Of a DNA stretch of 64,000 bases, positions 39,805 through 48,751 are shown piece after piece. How positions within the stretch are numbered: position 1 is the stretch's first letter; every line of letters starts with the position of its first letter. The notes beneath the pieces were generated by a model. It was not told the origin of the DNA. It was given only the letters and a program-made list of their open reading frames with translations, and made no database searches. The translations under genes and the position numbers were made by a program. The stretch comes from Amycolatopsis australiensis (GTDB lineage Bacteria; Actinomycetota; Actinomycetes; Mycobacteriales; Pseudonocardiaceae): contig NZ_FPJG01000006.1 in NCBI RefSeq assembly GCF_900119165.1, positions 1,798,001-1,862,000 on the forward strand, given 5' to 3'.

Positions 39805-40400
39805 TCCTCGCGACCGCGCCGCGGGGATGACCTTGCCGTGGCGCTGTTGGCCGTGGTCCTCGATCTGCCGTGGCACTCCTCGCGCCGCGCCGAGGCGCTG
39901 TGGGCCGTGGCCCTTGATCCGCGGCGGCTCTCCTCGCGCCGCGCCGCCGGGGCGACCTCGTCGTGGCGCTGGTGGCCGTGGTCCCGGACCTGGGCGGCAT
40001 CCCTCGCGACCGCACGCACCGCCGAGGTGCCCCGAAGCCCACTCGGCCATGGCCAGGGATCGGCGGCGGAACTTCCCACGCCGCGCCGCCGACGGGACCT
40101 CGTCGAGGTCCTAGCGGCCCTGGTCCTCGACCCGCCGAGGCATCCCTCGTACCCGCACCGCCGAGGCGACCCTCCGAGGCCCAGCCGGCCATGGCCCCCG
40201 CCCCGCCGCAGCACCCCCGCGACCGCACCGCCGAGGCCACCTCGCCGAGGCCCAGCCGGCCATGGCCCCCGTCCCGCCGCAGCACTCCCGCGACCGCGCC
40301 GCCGAGGCCACCTCGCCGAGGCCTAGCCGGCCATGGCCCCCGTCCCGCCGCAGCACTCCCGCGACCGCGCCGCCGAGGCCACCTCGCCGAGGCCGGAAGT
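39805..40400. repeat. Tandem repeat array of about 71 bp, nine units, upstream of moaC
   Basis: Units begin near 39805, 39877, 39931, 40001, 40074, 40144, 40215, 40286 and 40357 with a core close to TCCCGCGACCGCGCCGCCGAG, and units 4, 6, 7 and 8 also contain the palindrome GGCCATGGCC or a close form. The last three copies are nearly identical at exact 71-bp spacing; earlier copies are degenerate. 71 is not a multiple of three, so the array is unlikely to be coding, though open frames cross it on both strands. It ends about 12 bp before moaC, whose promoter therefore lies in or against the last partial unit. Confidence 0.8.
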
Positions 40401-40411
40401 AGCCTCGTGCT

Positions 40412-40882
40412 GTGAGTGAACTCAGCCACGTCGACGAGACCGGTGCCGCCCGGATGGTCGATGTCTCCGGCAAGACCGCCACCGCCCGCACCGCCCTCGC
40501 GGCCGGCACCGTCCGCACCACTGCCGAGGTGCTGCGGCTCCTCGCCGCCGATGGCCTGCCCAAGGGGGATGCCCTCGCCACCGCCCGGATCGCCGGGATC
40601 ATGGCCGCCAAGCGCGTGCCCGAGCTGATCCCGCTGTGCCACCAGATCGCGCTGTCCGGGGTCAAGGTCGAATTCACCCTGGGCGAGACCGAGATCGGCA
40701 TCCGCGCGACCGCTAAGACCACCGACGTCACCGGTGTCGAGATGGAGGCGCTCACCGCCGTCGCCGTGGCCGGGCTGACCCTGCACGACATGATCAAGGC
40801 CGTCGATCCGGCGGCGACACTCGACGAGGTCCGCCTGCTCCGCAAGGACGGCGGCAAGACCGGAACCTGGGAGCGGCCGTGA
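40412..40882 (+). CDS. moaC: Cyclic pyranopterin monophosphate synthase MoaC
   Basis: 156 aa from a GTG. Acts after MoaA to form cyclic pyranopterin monophosphate, the first molybdenum cofactor intermediate. Family motifs: ARMVDVSGK, PLCHQIAL with the conserved His, KTTDVTGVEMEALTA and the active-site Lys in a C-terminal DEVRLLRKDGGK. A TAGCCT box ends 7 nt before the GTG, suggesting a leaderless mRNA. Its stop overlaps the GTG of the next gene in GTGA. Confidence 0.96.
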   Translation: MSELSHVDETGAARMVDVSGKTATARTALAAGTVRTTAEVLRLLAADGLPKGDALATARIAGIMAAKRVPELIPLCHQIALSGVKVEFTLGETEIGIRATAKTTDVTGVEMEALTAVAVAGLTLHDMIKAVDPAATLDEVRLLRKDGGKTGTWERP

Positions 40883-41799
40883 AGCGCACCGCGCGGGTCA
40901 TCGTGGCGTCCAACCGCGCCGCGAAGGGCGTCTACGAGGACAAAACGGGCCCGGTGATCGTCGCCTGGCTCGCCGATCGCGGTTATGACGTGCCCGCGCC
41001 GGTCGTCGTCGAGGACGGTGAGCCGGTGGGCGTCGCCCTGCGGGCCGCGCTGGCCGACGGGGTCGCCGTGGTGCTCACCACCGGCGGCACCGGCATCTCG
41101 CCGACCGACCGCACCCCCGACGTCACGCGCGCGGTCCTGGACCACGAGCTGCCGGGCGTCGCGGACGCGATCCGGGCGGCCGGGCTGCCGAAGGTCCCCA
41201 CAGCGGTGCTCTCGCGCGGCGTGGCGGGCGTGGCTGGGCGGACCCTGGTCGTCAACCTCCCGGGCTCCACCGGCGGCGTGAAGGACGGCCTGGGGGTCCT
41301 CGACGGCATCCTCGACCACGCCGTCGACCAGCTGGCCGGCGGCGACCACCCGCGCACCCCGGCGCCGGCCTCGGCGGTCCGCGTGGCACGGGCCCTGGTG
41401 ACCGAGGACGTGCTCTCGGTCGAGGAGCACGCCCGCCTGGTCGAGGACGACGCGGCGGGCGCGGTGGTGACGTTCGCGGGCGTGGTCCGCGACCACGACG
41501 GCGGCAAGGGCGTCCGCGACCTGACGTACGAGGGCCACCCGAGCGCGGGCCAGGTGATCGCCGAGGTCGTCGAGGACCTGGCGAGCCGCTGGACCGGCGT
41601 CCGGGCGGTGGCGGTCAGCCACCGCGTCGGCCCCCTGACCATCGGCGACGTCGCGCTGGCCTGCGCCGTCGCGGCCGAACACCGTGGTCAGGCGTTCTCG
41701 GCGTGCTCGGACCTCGTGGACGAGGTCAAGGCGCGCCTGCCGGTCTGGAAGCACCAGCACTTCACCGACGGCACGGACGAGTGGGTCAACTCGCCCTGA
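40879..41799 (+). CDS. Fused molybdopterin adenylyltransferase (MogA/MoaB) and molybdopterin synthase large subunit (MoaE)
   Basis: 306 aa. Residues about 1-155 are MogA/MoaB: TGPVIVAWL, TTGGTGISPTDRTPDVT and NLPGSTGGVKDGL, the molybdopterin-binding segments. Residues about 170-306 are MoaE: GAVVTFAGVVRDHDGG, TYEGHPSAG, VSHRVGPLTIGD and the active-site Lys near LPVWKHQHF. MoaE with MoaD inserts the two sulfurs into precursor Z; MogA then adenylates molybdopterin. In M. tuberculosis these are separate adjacent genes (Rv0865 and Rv0866), so this is a fusion of neighbours. GTG start overlaps the moaC stop. Confidence 0.94.
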   Translation: MKRTARVIVASNRAAKGVYEDKTGPVIVAWLADRGYDVPAPVVVEDGEPVGVALRAALADGVAVVLTTGGTGISPTDRTPDVTRAVLDHELPGVADAIRAAGLPKVPTAVLSRGVAGVAGRTLVVNLPGSTGGVKDGLGVLDGILDHAVDQLAGGDHPRTPAPASAVRVARALVTEDVLSVEEHARLVEDDAAGAVVTFAGVVRDHDGGKGVRDLTYEGHPSAGQVIAEVVEDLASRWTGVRAVAVSHRVGPLTIGDVALACAVAAEHRGQAFSACSDLVDEVKARLPVWKHQHFTDGTDEWVNSP

Positions 41800-41816
41800 G
41801 CCGCGCGGGAAACGCG

Positions 41817-41857
41817 CAAGCCCTCCACCGCCCGGGGGATCGGCGGTGGAGGGCTTG
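41817..41857. terminator. Bidirectional terminator between mogA-moaE and the Rpf gene
   Basis: Perfect 16-bp stem (41817-41832 with 41842-41857) with a 9-nt loop, CAAGCCCTCCACCGCC in the left arm. It lies between two convergent genes and should stop both transcripts. Confidence 0.9.
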
Positions 41858-41902
41858 AGCTGTCACGGCTCGAGGCCGGACATACGCATCACTGCGCGAT
41901 CG

Positions 41903-42800
<898 letters not shown>

Positions 42801-42805
42801 ATCGG

Positions 42806-42834
42806 AAATTATTCGGGGCGTGACCTACGTCACA
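42806..42834 (-). promoter_or_regulatory. CRP/GlxR-type site and -10 box of the Rpf gene
   Basis: On the minus strand TGTGACGTAGGTCACG (42819-42834) matches TGTGA-N6-TCACA in 9 of 10 fixed positions. A TAATTT box (42806-42811) follows 7 nt later. The short distance would let a bound CRP-family protein contact RNA polymerase at the promoter. CRP control of rpfA is known in M. tuberculosis (Rv3676). Confidence 0.65.
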
Positions 42835-42839
42835 GTAAC

Positions 42840-43617
42840 GGCACGCAACCCCCGTCGATACCGGTGTTTCCGCAGGTCAGCGGGCCGTTATCTGGCCGTT
42901 TCCTGGCCGAGATAAAACACGCATCGTGAGGCTTGCATCACGTGTTTTGCGTAGCGAATGGACCATTCGCGTCGCCCGGCCGGCGATTGAAGCGCGCATC
43001 TTAAGACGGGTCGCGGCACTTCGCCAGACTTGACAACTGTGCCCCAGATGCCCCATCAGTCACAGCAGTCCCACCTCTTCGTGGGGTTTGGTGCCACCTC
43101 CGAAGCCATCATGGGGCCGGTCGCTGCCGATATGTGGCAACACACCGCAACGGACCAGGAGAAATGGGTCACTGGATGGCGTGGGGAAGGACGGCGATCA
43201 GCTTCTCGCGAACGCCCCGAGTAGGGGACGCGCCACGCCGAGGGCCGGTTGGGCGGTCGGCGAGCGGCGGGTGGCGGTACACGAACGGTCGGCGGGTGTA
43301 CAGACGAGGCGAACTGGCGTCCCCGGACGGGCGGTTCACGCGCCGGGCCGTCGGCCGGCGTGTCGGGGTGTTCGCTGGCGTGTCGCGAGGCTGGGCTGGC
43401 GTGCTCGAAGCTGCGGGCTCGCGGCTCGGCGGCCGGCTCGCGTGTCCGAGGTCCGGCCGGCGCACTGGCCGGTCGGCTCGCGCGCGGAGGGCGCCTGGCG
43501 GGGGTGGGCTCGCGGGCCCCGGCGGTCGGCCCGCGTACCTGTGCGGACCACATAGACGCCAGGCGGACTCAACGTGATCAGGTGAGCACGATCCGTCACC
43601 GGACGCGCGGCCGTCCC
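42840..43617. other. 778-bp gap between the Rpf promoter and moaD, no supported gene
   Basis: Left part (to about 43030) is A/T-richer than average and holds a TTGACA at 43030. From about 43200 to 43550 the DNA is very GC-rich with degenerate short repeats (GGCGTGTCG, GGCTCGCG); frames are open in several phases on both strands, so none is convincing. A 64-codon frame from 43030 has atypical codon use and no ribosome site. No RNA gene recognised. Confidence 0.5.
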
Positions 43618-43878
43618 TCAGCCGCCGGCGAAGGGCGGCAGCACGTCCAGCTCCGCGCCATCCGTCAGCGGGCGCGTGAGGTTGCGGACCGCCACACCGT
43701 CGAGCAGGTAGCTGGCCGCGTCGAGGACGCGCGGCAGGCCCTCGGGGTGCAGCCGGCGCAGCTCGGCCACCGCGTCTGCGACCGTCGCGCCCGATGGCAG
43801 CTGGACCTTCTCCTCCTCCGCGCCCGCCGCGGCTCGGGCCGACGCGAAGTACCGCACCACGATGGTCAGCGTTGCCAT
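43618..43878 (-). CDS. moaD: Molybdopterin synthase sulfur carrier subunit MoaD
   Basis: 86 aa, ubiquitin-like fold ending in the essential Gly-Gly (PPFAGG), which is adenylated and thiocarboxylated before donating sulfur in the MoaE active site. Starts 1 nt after the moaA stop on the same strand, so translation is coupled. Pairs with the MoaE domain of the fusion at 40.9 kb; the small subunit is not beside its partner but in the opposing half-operon. Confidence 0.93.
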   Translation of the reverse strand: MATLTIVVRYFASARAAAGAEEEKVQLPSGATVADAVAELRRLHPEGLPRVLDAASYLLDGVAVRNLTRPLTDGAELDVLPPFAGG

Positions 43879-43879
43879 C

Positions 43880-44944
43880 TCAACCGCCGATCGCGCTCAT
43901 CGGCCGGATCGGCTGTGCGAACCCGGCGTCGTTGATCTCGTGTCCCGCGAGCTTGCCCCACATCGTCGCGCGCCAGGCGTCGGCAATCTCTTCATCGCGC
44001 GCGCCCGCGCGCGCGAGGGAGCGCAGGTCCGTCTCGTCGTTGCTGAACAGGCAGGAACGCACCGCGCCGTCCGCCGTCAGCCGGGTGCGCTCGCACGCCG
44101 CGCAGAACGGGCGCGTCACCGACGCGATCACGCCCACGTCTCCCGGGCCGCCGTCGACCAGCCAGCGCTCCGCCGGTGCCCCGCCCCGCGCCGCCGGGAA
44201 CGGCGTCAGCGTGAACGACTCGCCCAGCATCTCCAGGATCTCCGCCGCCGTGATCATCTCGCCGCGGTTCCAGCCGTGCTGGGCGTCCAGCGGCATCTGC
44301 TCGATGAACCGCAGGTGGTAGCCCTCGTCGAGGCAGAACTTCAGCAGTGGCACGGCATCGGTCTCGTTGAGCCCGCGGATCAGCACGGCGTTGACCTTCA
44401 CCGGCGACATGCCCGCGTCGCGCGCCGCCGCCAGGCCCGCCAGCACGTGCGAAAGCCGGTCGCGGCGGGTGATCTTGACGAACGTCCCGGGGTCGACCGT
44501 GTCGAGCGAGACGTTGATCCGGGCCAGGCCCGCCGCCGCCAGCCCGGCCGCGCGCTTGGCGAGGCCGATCCCGTTGGTGGTCATGGACAGCCGGGGCCGC
44601 GGTGTCAACGCCGTGATCCGCGCGACGAGGTCCTCGAGACCCGGGCGCAGCAGCGGTTCCCCGCCGGTGAGCCGGATGTCGGTGACACCGAGCATCTCGA
44701 CGGCGATCCGCATCAGCCGGACCAGCTCGTCGTCGGTCAGCACCTGCTCGCCCGGCATCCAGTCGAGGCCCTCCGCGGGCATGCAGTACGTGCAGCGCAG
44801 GTTGCACCGGTCCGTGAGGGAAACCCGCAGATCGGTGGCGACCCGGCCGAAGGTGTCGATGAGGTGCGGGTTCTCGGGCCGGGGCACGCGAGACGAACCT
44901 CGTGTGCCGGGAACACGAGGAAACCCGAGATCCACTGCAGTCAT
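43880..44944 (-). CDS. moaA: GTP 3',8-cyclase MoaA (radical SAM)
   Basis: 354 aa. First step of molybdenum cofactor synthesis from GTP. N-terminal radical SAM cluster Cys in CNLRCTYC, SAM-binding LTGGEPLL, C-terminal second 4Fe-4S cluster (CAACERTRLTADGAVRSC core FCAACERTRL and SCLF), and the conserved C-terminal Gly-Gly (IGG). A 20-residue Pro/Arg-rich extension precedes the core. Divergent from the MarR gene; a TACCCT box ends 8 nt upstream of the ATG, suggesting a leaderless transcript. Confidence 0.96.
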   Translation of the reverse strand: MTAVDLGFPRVPGTRGSSRVPRPENPHLIDTFGRVATDLRVSLTDRCNLRCTYCMPAEGLDWMPGEQVLTDDELVRLMRIAVEMLGVTDIRLTGGEPLLRPGLEDLVARITALTPRPRLSMTTNGIGLAKRAAGLAAAGLARINVSLDTVDPGTFVKITRRDRLSHVLAGLAAARDAGMSPVKVNAVLIRGLNETDAVPLLKFCLDEGYHLRFIEQMPLDAQHGWNRGEMITAAEILEMLGESFTLTPFPAARGGAPAERWLVDGGPGDVGVIASVTRPFCAACERTRLTADGAVRSCLFSNDETDLRSLARAGARDEEIADAWRATMWGKLAGHEINDAGFAQPIRPMSAIGG

Positions 44945-45037
44945 TACGCACAGGGTAGCTCCGGAACGCGCGAAGTAACCCTGCCCAGTAGGATCGTTTG
45001 CCGAGTGAGTGGTTCAGTTGCCGAACTAAGAGGGCCT

Positions 45038-45517
45038 GTGACGGAAAAGACTTACCCGGTCACCGAAGAGGAGCTCTTCCGCTTCGCGGAATTGGGTCGC
45101 GCGGGTAGCACGTTCACCGTCCTCCGGCACGCCAGGATCGCCGAGCGGATGGGCCTGTCCGGTACCGACCACAAGGCGTTCGACCTGGTCATCCAGGCCG
45201 GAGAACCGCTGACGGCCGGCCGGATCGCCGAGCTGACCGGCCTGTCGACCGGCGCGGTCACCGGGGTCATCGACCGGCTGGAGAAGGTCGGGCTGGTCCG
45301 CCGGGTCCGCGATCGCGAGGACCGCCGCAAGGTCCTCGTCGAGGTCGTGCCCGGGGCCGAAGAGCGCTTCCGGCCGCTCTTCCAGTCGGCCTTCGACGCG
45401 CTGCGCGAGACACTCGCGCAGTTCTCCCCGGCCGAGCGAAAAGCCATCGAGCGTTATCAGAATGTCATCCTCGAACAGCTGCGCGCCGAAGTCATGGACA
45501 ATTCGCGCCCCGCGTAG
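45038..45517 (+). CDS. MarR-family transcriptional regulator
   Basis: 159 aa from a GTG with AGAGGG upstream; a GTG at 45005 adds 11 residues and cannot be excluded because a TAGGAT -10 box at 44989 would put the transcript start close to it. Winged-helix MarR core (AELTGLSTGAVTGVIDRLEKVGLVRRVRDREDRRKVLVEV given by its core STGAVTGVIDRLEKVGL and the DREDRR wing). Divergent from moaA and upstream of the Mop/ModE regulator. Likely a local regulator; ligand and targets unknown. Confidence 0.85.
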   Translation: MTEKTYPVTEEELFRFAELGRAGSTFTVLRHARIAERMGLSGTDHKAFDLVIQAGEPLTAGRIAELTGLSTGAVTGVIDRLEKVGLVRRVRDREDRRKVLVEVVPGAEERFRPLFQSAFDALRETLAQFSPAERKAIERYQNVILEQLRAEVMDNSRPA

Positions 45518-45550
45518 CTTTTCCTCAACTGCGGAGATAATGTCTGCGGC

Positions 45551-45955
45551 ATGCCGCAATTTCGGTTGTCCGAGGCCGCGCGCCTGCTCGGCGTCAGCGA
45601 CGACACGGTCCGGAGGTGGGTGCGCGCGGGGCAGCTGACCGCGACCGACGACGCCGCCGGCCGCAAGGTCGTCGACGGTGCCCAGCTGGCGGGGTTCGCC
45701 AGGGCGCAGGCCACCGGCCCCGACGACCCGTCGACGGTGGGGCGCTCGGCTCGCAACAGGTTCGTCGGCCTGGTCACCGAGGTCATCGCCGACAAGGTGA
45801 TGGCGCAGGTGGAACTGCAGTGCGGGGCACACCGCGTGGTGTCCCTGATGAGTACGGAAGCCGTCCGCGAGCTGGGGCTGCGCCCGGGGGTGCTCGCGGT
45901 CGCGGTGGTCAAGGCGACCACTGTCGTGGTGGAAACACCGGAAGGAAGTCGATGA
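45551..45955 (+). CDS. Helix-turn-helix plus Mop/TOBE domain protein (molybdate-responsive, ModE-like)
   Basis: 134 aa. N-terminal MerR/excisionase-type helix-turn-helix (about 1-52: FRLSEAARLLGVSDDTVRRWVRAGQL core LLGVSDDTVRRWV), then a single Mop/TOBE domain (about 66-132: SARNRFVGLVTEVIADKVMAQVE core NRFVGLVTEV, ending VVKATTVVVET). Mop domains bind molybdate, so the protein probably senses it and controls the modABC genes that follow. Its stop overlaps the modA ATG. A TAATGT box lies 7 nt before the ATG, suggesting leaderless expression. Different from classical ModE, which has a winged helix and two Mop domains. Confidence 0.85.
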   Translation: MPQFRLSEAARLLGVSDDTVRRWVRAGQLTATDDAAGRKVVDGAQLAGFARAQATGPDDPSTVGRSARNRFVGLVTEVIADKVMAQVELQCGAHRVVSLMSTEAVRELGLRPGVLAVAVVKATTVVVETPEGSR

Positions 45956-46797
45956 AGAAGCTCGGTTTTCGGGGGTTCGGGTGGCGAAGCCCCCGGCTCG
46001 CTCTCGCCGTCGCGGCCGTCGCCCTGTTCGCGGGCGCGTGCAGCAGCTCGGACGAGCCCAGCACGCAGCCCGGTGCGTCGGTCACCGCGCCTGCGCCCAA
46101 GGGGGCAGGCAACTCCGGCACCGGCACGCTCACCGTGTTCGCCGCCGCGTCCCTCACCGAGTCGTTCACCGCGCTCGGCAAGGAGTTCGAGGCCCAGCAC
46201 CCCGGCGTCGCCGTGAAGTTCAGCTTCGCGGGCTCGTCCGGCCTGGTCCAGCAGCTGACCAACGGCGCGAAGGCCGACGTCTTCGCCTCGGCCGACCAGG
46301 CCACCATGGACAAGGCCGTCCAGGGCGGCGTGATCGACGGCCAGCCGACGGTGTTCGCGACCAACAAGCTCGCCATCGCCGTCGCGCCCGGCAATCCGAA
46401 GGGCATCAAGTCCTTCGCCGACCTGAACAAGCCCGGCCTGACCGTGGTCACCTGCGCACCGCAGGTGCCGTGCGGCGCGGCCACGCAGAAGGTCGAGCAG
46501 AGCACCGGCGTCACGCTCAAGCCGAAGAGCGAGGAGCAGGACGTCAAGCAGGTGCTGAACAAGGTCGCCTCCGGTGACGCCGACGCGGGCCTGGTGTACG
46601 TCACCGACACGACCTCCGCGGCGGGCAAGGTCGACAAGGTCGACTTCCCCGAGGCCGGGCAGGCGGTCAACAGCTACCCGATCGCCGCGGTCAAGGGCGG
46701 GCAGGCCGCGCTGGCGCACCAGTTCGAGGAGTTCGTCCTCGGCAGCGAAGGCAAGACCGAGCTGGCGAAGGCCGGGTTCGGCGCTGCGCAGCAGTAG
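45952..46797 (+). CDS. modA: Molybdate-binding lipoprotein ModA
   Basis: 281 aa. Signal peptide with lipobox LFAGAC, a Ser/Pro-rich linker, and the ModA fold ([43 protein letters not shown]). Captures molybdate outside the membrane for the ModBC channel. ATG overlaps the upstream regulator stop (ATGA). The usual oxyanion-binding Ser/Thr and backbone positions are present in AAASLT and AGSSG. Confidence 0.95.
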   Translation: MKKLGFRGFGWRSPRLALAVAAVALFAGACSSSDEPSTQPGASVTAPAPKGAGNSGTGTLTVFAAASLTESFTALGKEFEAQHPGVAVKFSFAGSSGLVQQLTNGAKADVFASADQATMDKAVQGGVIDGQPTVFATNKLAIAVAPGNPKGIKSFADLNKPGLTVVTCAPQVPCGAATQKVEQSTGVTLKPKSEEQDVKQVLNKVASGDADAGLVYVTDTTSAAGKVDKVDFPEAGQAVNSYPIAAVKGGQAALAHQFEEFVLGSEGKTELAKAGFGAAQQ

Positions 46798-46855
46798 GCG
46801 GGTCGCGAGCGGCCGTCCGGGTGCGCGCCCGGCCGGCCGCTCGCGCGTCCCGTGG

Positions 46856-47623
46856 GTGCTCGCCGTCCCCGCGACGCTCGCGCTGGCCCTGGTGGTCCTG
46901 CCGGTCGTCGGGCTGCTGGTGCGCACCGACCTCACGCGGCTGCCGGGCCTGATCGGCACGCCGTCGTCGTGGCACGCGCTGCGCCTGTCGCTCGTCACCG
47001 CGGCGCTGTCCACGCTGGCCTGCGTGCTGCTCGGCGTGCCGCTGGCCGTCGTGCTCGCGCGGGCCCGGTTCCGCGGGGTGCGGCTCCTGCGGTCGATCGT
47101 GCTGCTCCCGCTCGTGCTGCCGCCGGTCGTCGGCGGCCTCGCGCTGCTCTACCTCCTCGGCCGCAAGGGCTTCCTCGGCATCCTGATCACCACCCTGACC
47201 GGCGAATCGGTGCCGTTCACCACGACGGCGGTCGTGATCGCGCAGACGTTCGTCGCGATGCCGTTCCTCGTGGTCAGCCTCGAAGGCGCGCTGCGCGGCG
47301 CCGGCGACCGCTACGAGCAGGTCGCCGCGACACTCGGCGCGCGCCCCTGGACGGTCTTCCGGCGCGTCACGCTGCCGCTGCTGCTGCCCGCGCTCGGCTC
47401 CGGCGTCGTCCTCAGCTTCGCCCGCGCGCTCGGCGAGTTCGGCGCGACGATCACCTTCGCCGGCAGCCTCGAAGACGTCACCCGCACCCTGCCGCTCGAG
47501 GTCTACACGCAGGCCGAAGTGGACGTCGACAGCGCGGTGGCGCTCGCGTTGCTGCTGATCGTCGTCGCGATCGTCGTCATCGCCGTCGCCCGGCCGCGGT
47601 CGTGGGAAGGCGGCCTGCGGTGA
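46856..47623 (+). CDS. modB: Molybdate ABC transporter permease ModB
   Basis: About 255 aa from the only in-frame GTG (46856); the start is uncertain. The protein frame continues upstream into the end of modA with a plausible basic N-terminus ([16 protein letters not shown]), but no ATG, GTG or TTG lies there, so a CTG start near 46784 or a sequence error is possible. Five to six membrane helices; EAA loop near [19 protein letters not shown]. Its stop overlaps the modC GTG. Confidence 0.85.
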   Translation: MLAVPATLALALVVLPVVGLLVRTDLTRLPGLIGTPSSWHALRLSLVTAALSTLACVLLGVPLAVVLARARFRGVRLLRSIVLLPLVLPPVVGGLALLYLLGRKGFLGILITTLTGESVPFTTTAVVIAQTFVAMPFLVVSLEGALRGAGDRYEQVAATLGARPWTVFRRVTLPLLLPALGSGVVLSFARALGEFGATITFAGSLEDVTRTLPLEVYTQAEVDVDSAVALALLLIVVAIVVIAVARPRSWEGGLR

Positions 47624-48687
47624 GCCTGGCCGCCCGGATCGAGGCCGTCCGCGGCTCGTTCCACCTCGACGTGGACCTCGACGTGCCGTCCGGGACGGTC
47701 CTGGCGCTGCTGGGCCCGAACGGCTCGGGCAAGTCGACGGTGCTGGGCTGCCTCGCCGGGCTCGTCACGCCGTCGTCGGCGGAGATCACCGTGGCCGGGC
47801 GCGCGCTGGCCGGCGTGCCGCCACACCGCCGCGGGATCGGGCTGCTGTCGCAGGACGCGCTGCTCTTCCCGCACCTGTCGGCGGCGGAGAACGTCGCGTT
47901 CGCGCCGCGCTCGACCGGCGCCGGCCGCCGTGCCGCGCGGGAGCGTGCCTACTACTGGCTGGCCGAAGTGGACGCCGTCGCGCTGGCCGACCGGCGGCCG
48001 GGACAGCTCTCCGGCGGGCAGGCCCAGCGCGTCGCCATCGCCAGGGCGCTGGCCGCCGAGCCGGACCTGCTGCTGCTCGACGAGCCGTTCGCCGCGCTCG
48101 ACGTCGACGCCGCCCCGGCGATCCGCGGCCTGCTGCGGCGGGTGCTCAAGACCGGCCCGACAACCGTGCTCGTCACCCACGACCCCCTGGACGCGCTCGC
48201 CCTCGCCGACCACGTCGCGGTGCTGAACGACGGCCGGATCGTCGAACGCGGCCCGACCCGCGAAGTGCTGGCCACCCCGCGGACGGCGTTCACCGCGCGG
48301 ATCGCCGGGCTCAACCTCGTCGCCGGCACCGCGGTGCCGACGGGCCTGCGGACGGCGTCCGGCGAGGTGGTGGCGGGCATCCCGGCGGCCGACGTGGTGC
48401 CGGGGGAGCCCGCGGTGGCGGTGTTCCCGCCGAACGCGGTCGCCGTCTACCCGCACGACGGCGAGCACCGCGGCAGCCCGCGCAACACCGCCGACGGCGT
48501 CGTCGCGGCCCTGGAACCGCACGGGCCGGTGATCCGCCTGCGAGCCGAGGGCGACGGCTGGGCGCACGGCCTGACCGCCGACCTCACCCCGGCCGCCGTG
48601 GCCGAGCTCGCCCTGGAGCCCGGCTCGGCGGTGACGCTGTCGGTGAAGGCCGCGACCGTGGCGATCCACCCGGCCGCGGCCTCCTGA
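47620..48687 (+). CDS. modC: Molybdate ABC transporter ATPase ModC with C-terminal Mop-like domain
   Basis: 355 aa. Walker [10 protein letters not shown], signature [15 protein letters not shown], Walker [13 protein letters not shown], switch VTHD, then a C-terminal TOBE-type extension (about 240-355) that in ModC allows molybdate feedback inhibition of transport. Last gene of the modABC operon, followed by a strong terminator. GTG start overlapping modB. Confidence 0.94.
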   Translation: MSLAARIEAVRGSFHLDVDLDVPSGTVLALLGPNGSGKSTVLGCLAGLVTPSSAEITVAGRALAGVPPHRRGIGLLSQDALLFPHLSAAENVAFAPRSTGAGRRAARERAYYWLAEVDAVALADRRPGQLSGGQAQRVAIARALAAEPDLLLLDEPFAALDVDAAPAIRGLLRRVLKTGPTTVLVTHDPLDALALADHVAVLNDGRIVERGPTREVLATPRTAFTARIAGLNLVAGTAVPTGLRTASGEVVAGIPAADVVPGEPAVAVFPPNAVAVYPHDGEHRGSPRNTADGVVAALEPHGPVIRLRAEGDGWAHGLTADLTPAAVAELALEPGSAVTLSVKAATVAIHPAAAS

Positions 48688-48698
48688 CCCCAGACCCG

Positions 48699-48742
48699 TC
48701 GTGAGTGAGAAACAGGGTTAGAACACTGTTTCTCACTCACGA
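48699..48742 (+). terminator. Strong hairpin between modC and the multicopper oxidase gene
   Basis: 17-bp perfect stem (48699-48715 with 48726-48742) with a 10-nt loop. Left arm begins TCGTGAGTGAGAAACAG. It begins 12 nt after modC and ends 9 nt before the stop of the convergent gene, so it likely terminates both. Confidence 0.9.
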
Positions 48743-48751
48743 GCCGGTGGG

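Noticed and set aside
39805..40400. CRISPR or coding repeat protein
   Set aside because: Whole 71-bp units repeat rather than repeat plus variable spacer; the period is not a multiple of three; open frames exist on both strands.
43030..43224. 64-codon ORF downstream of a TTGACA
   Set aside because: Atypical codon use for this genome, no ribosome site, no similarity; more likely promoter or non-coding sequence.
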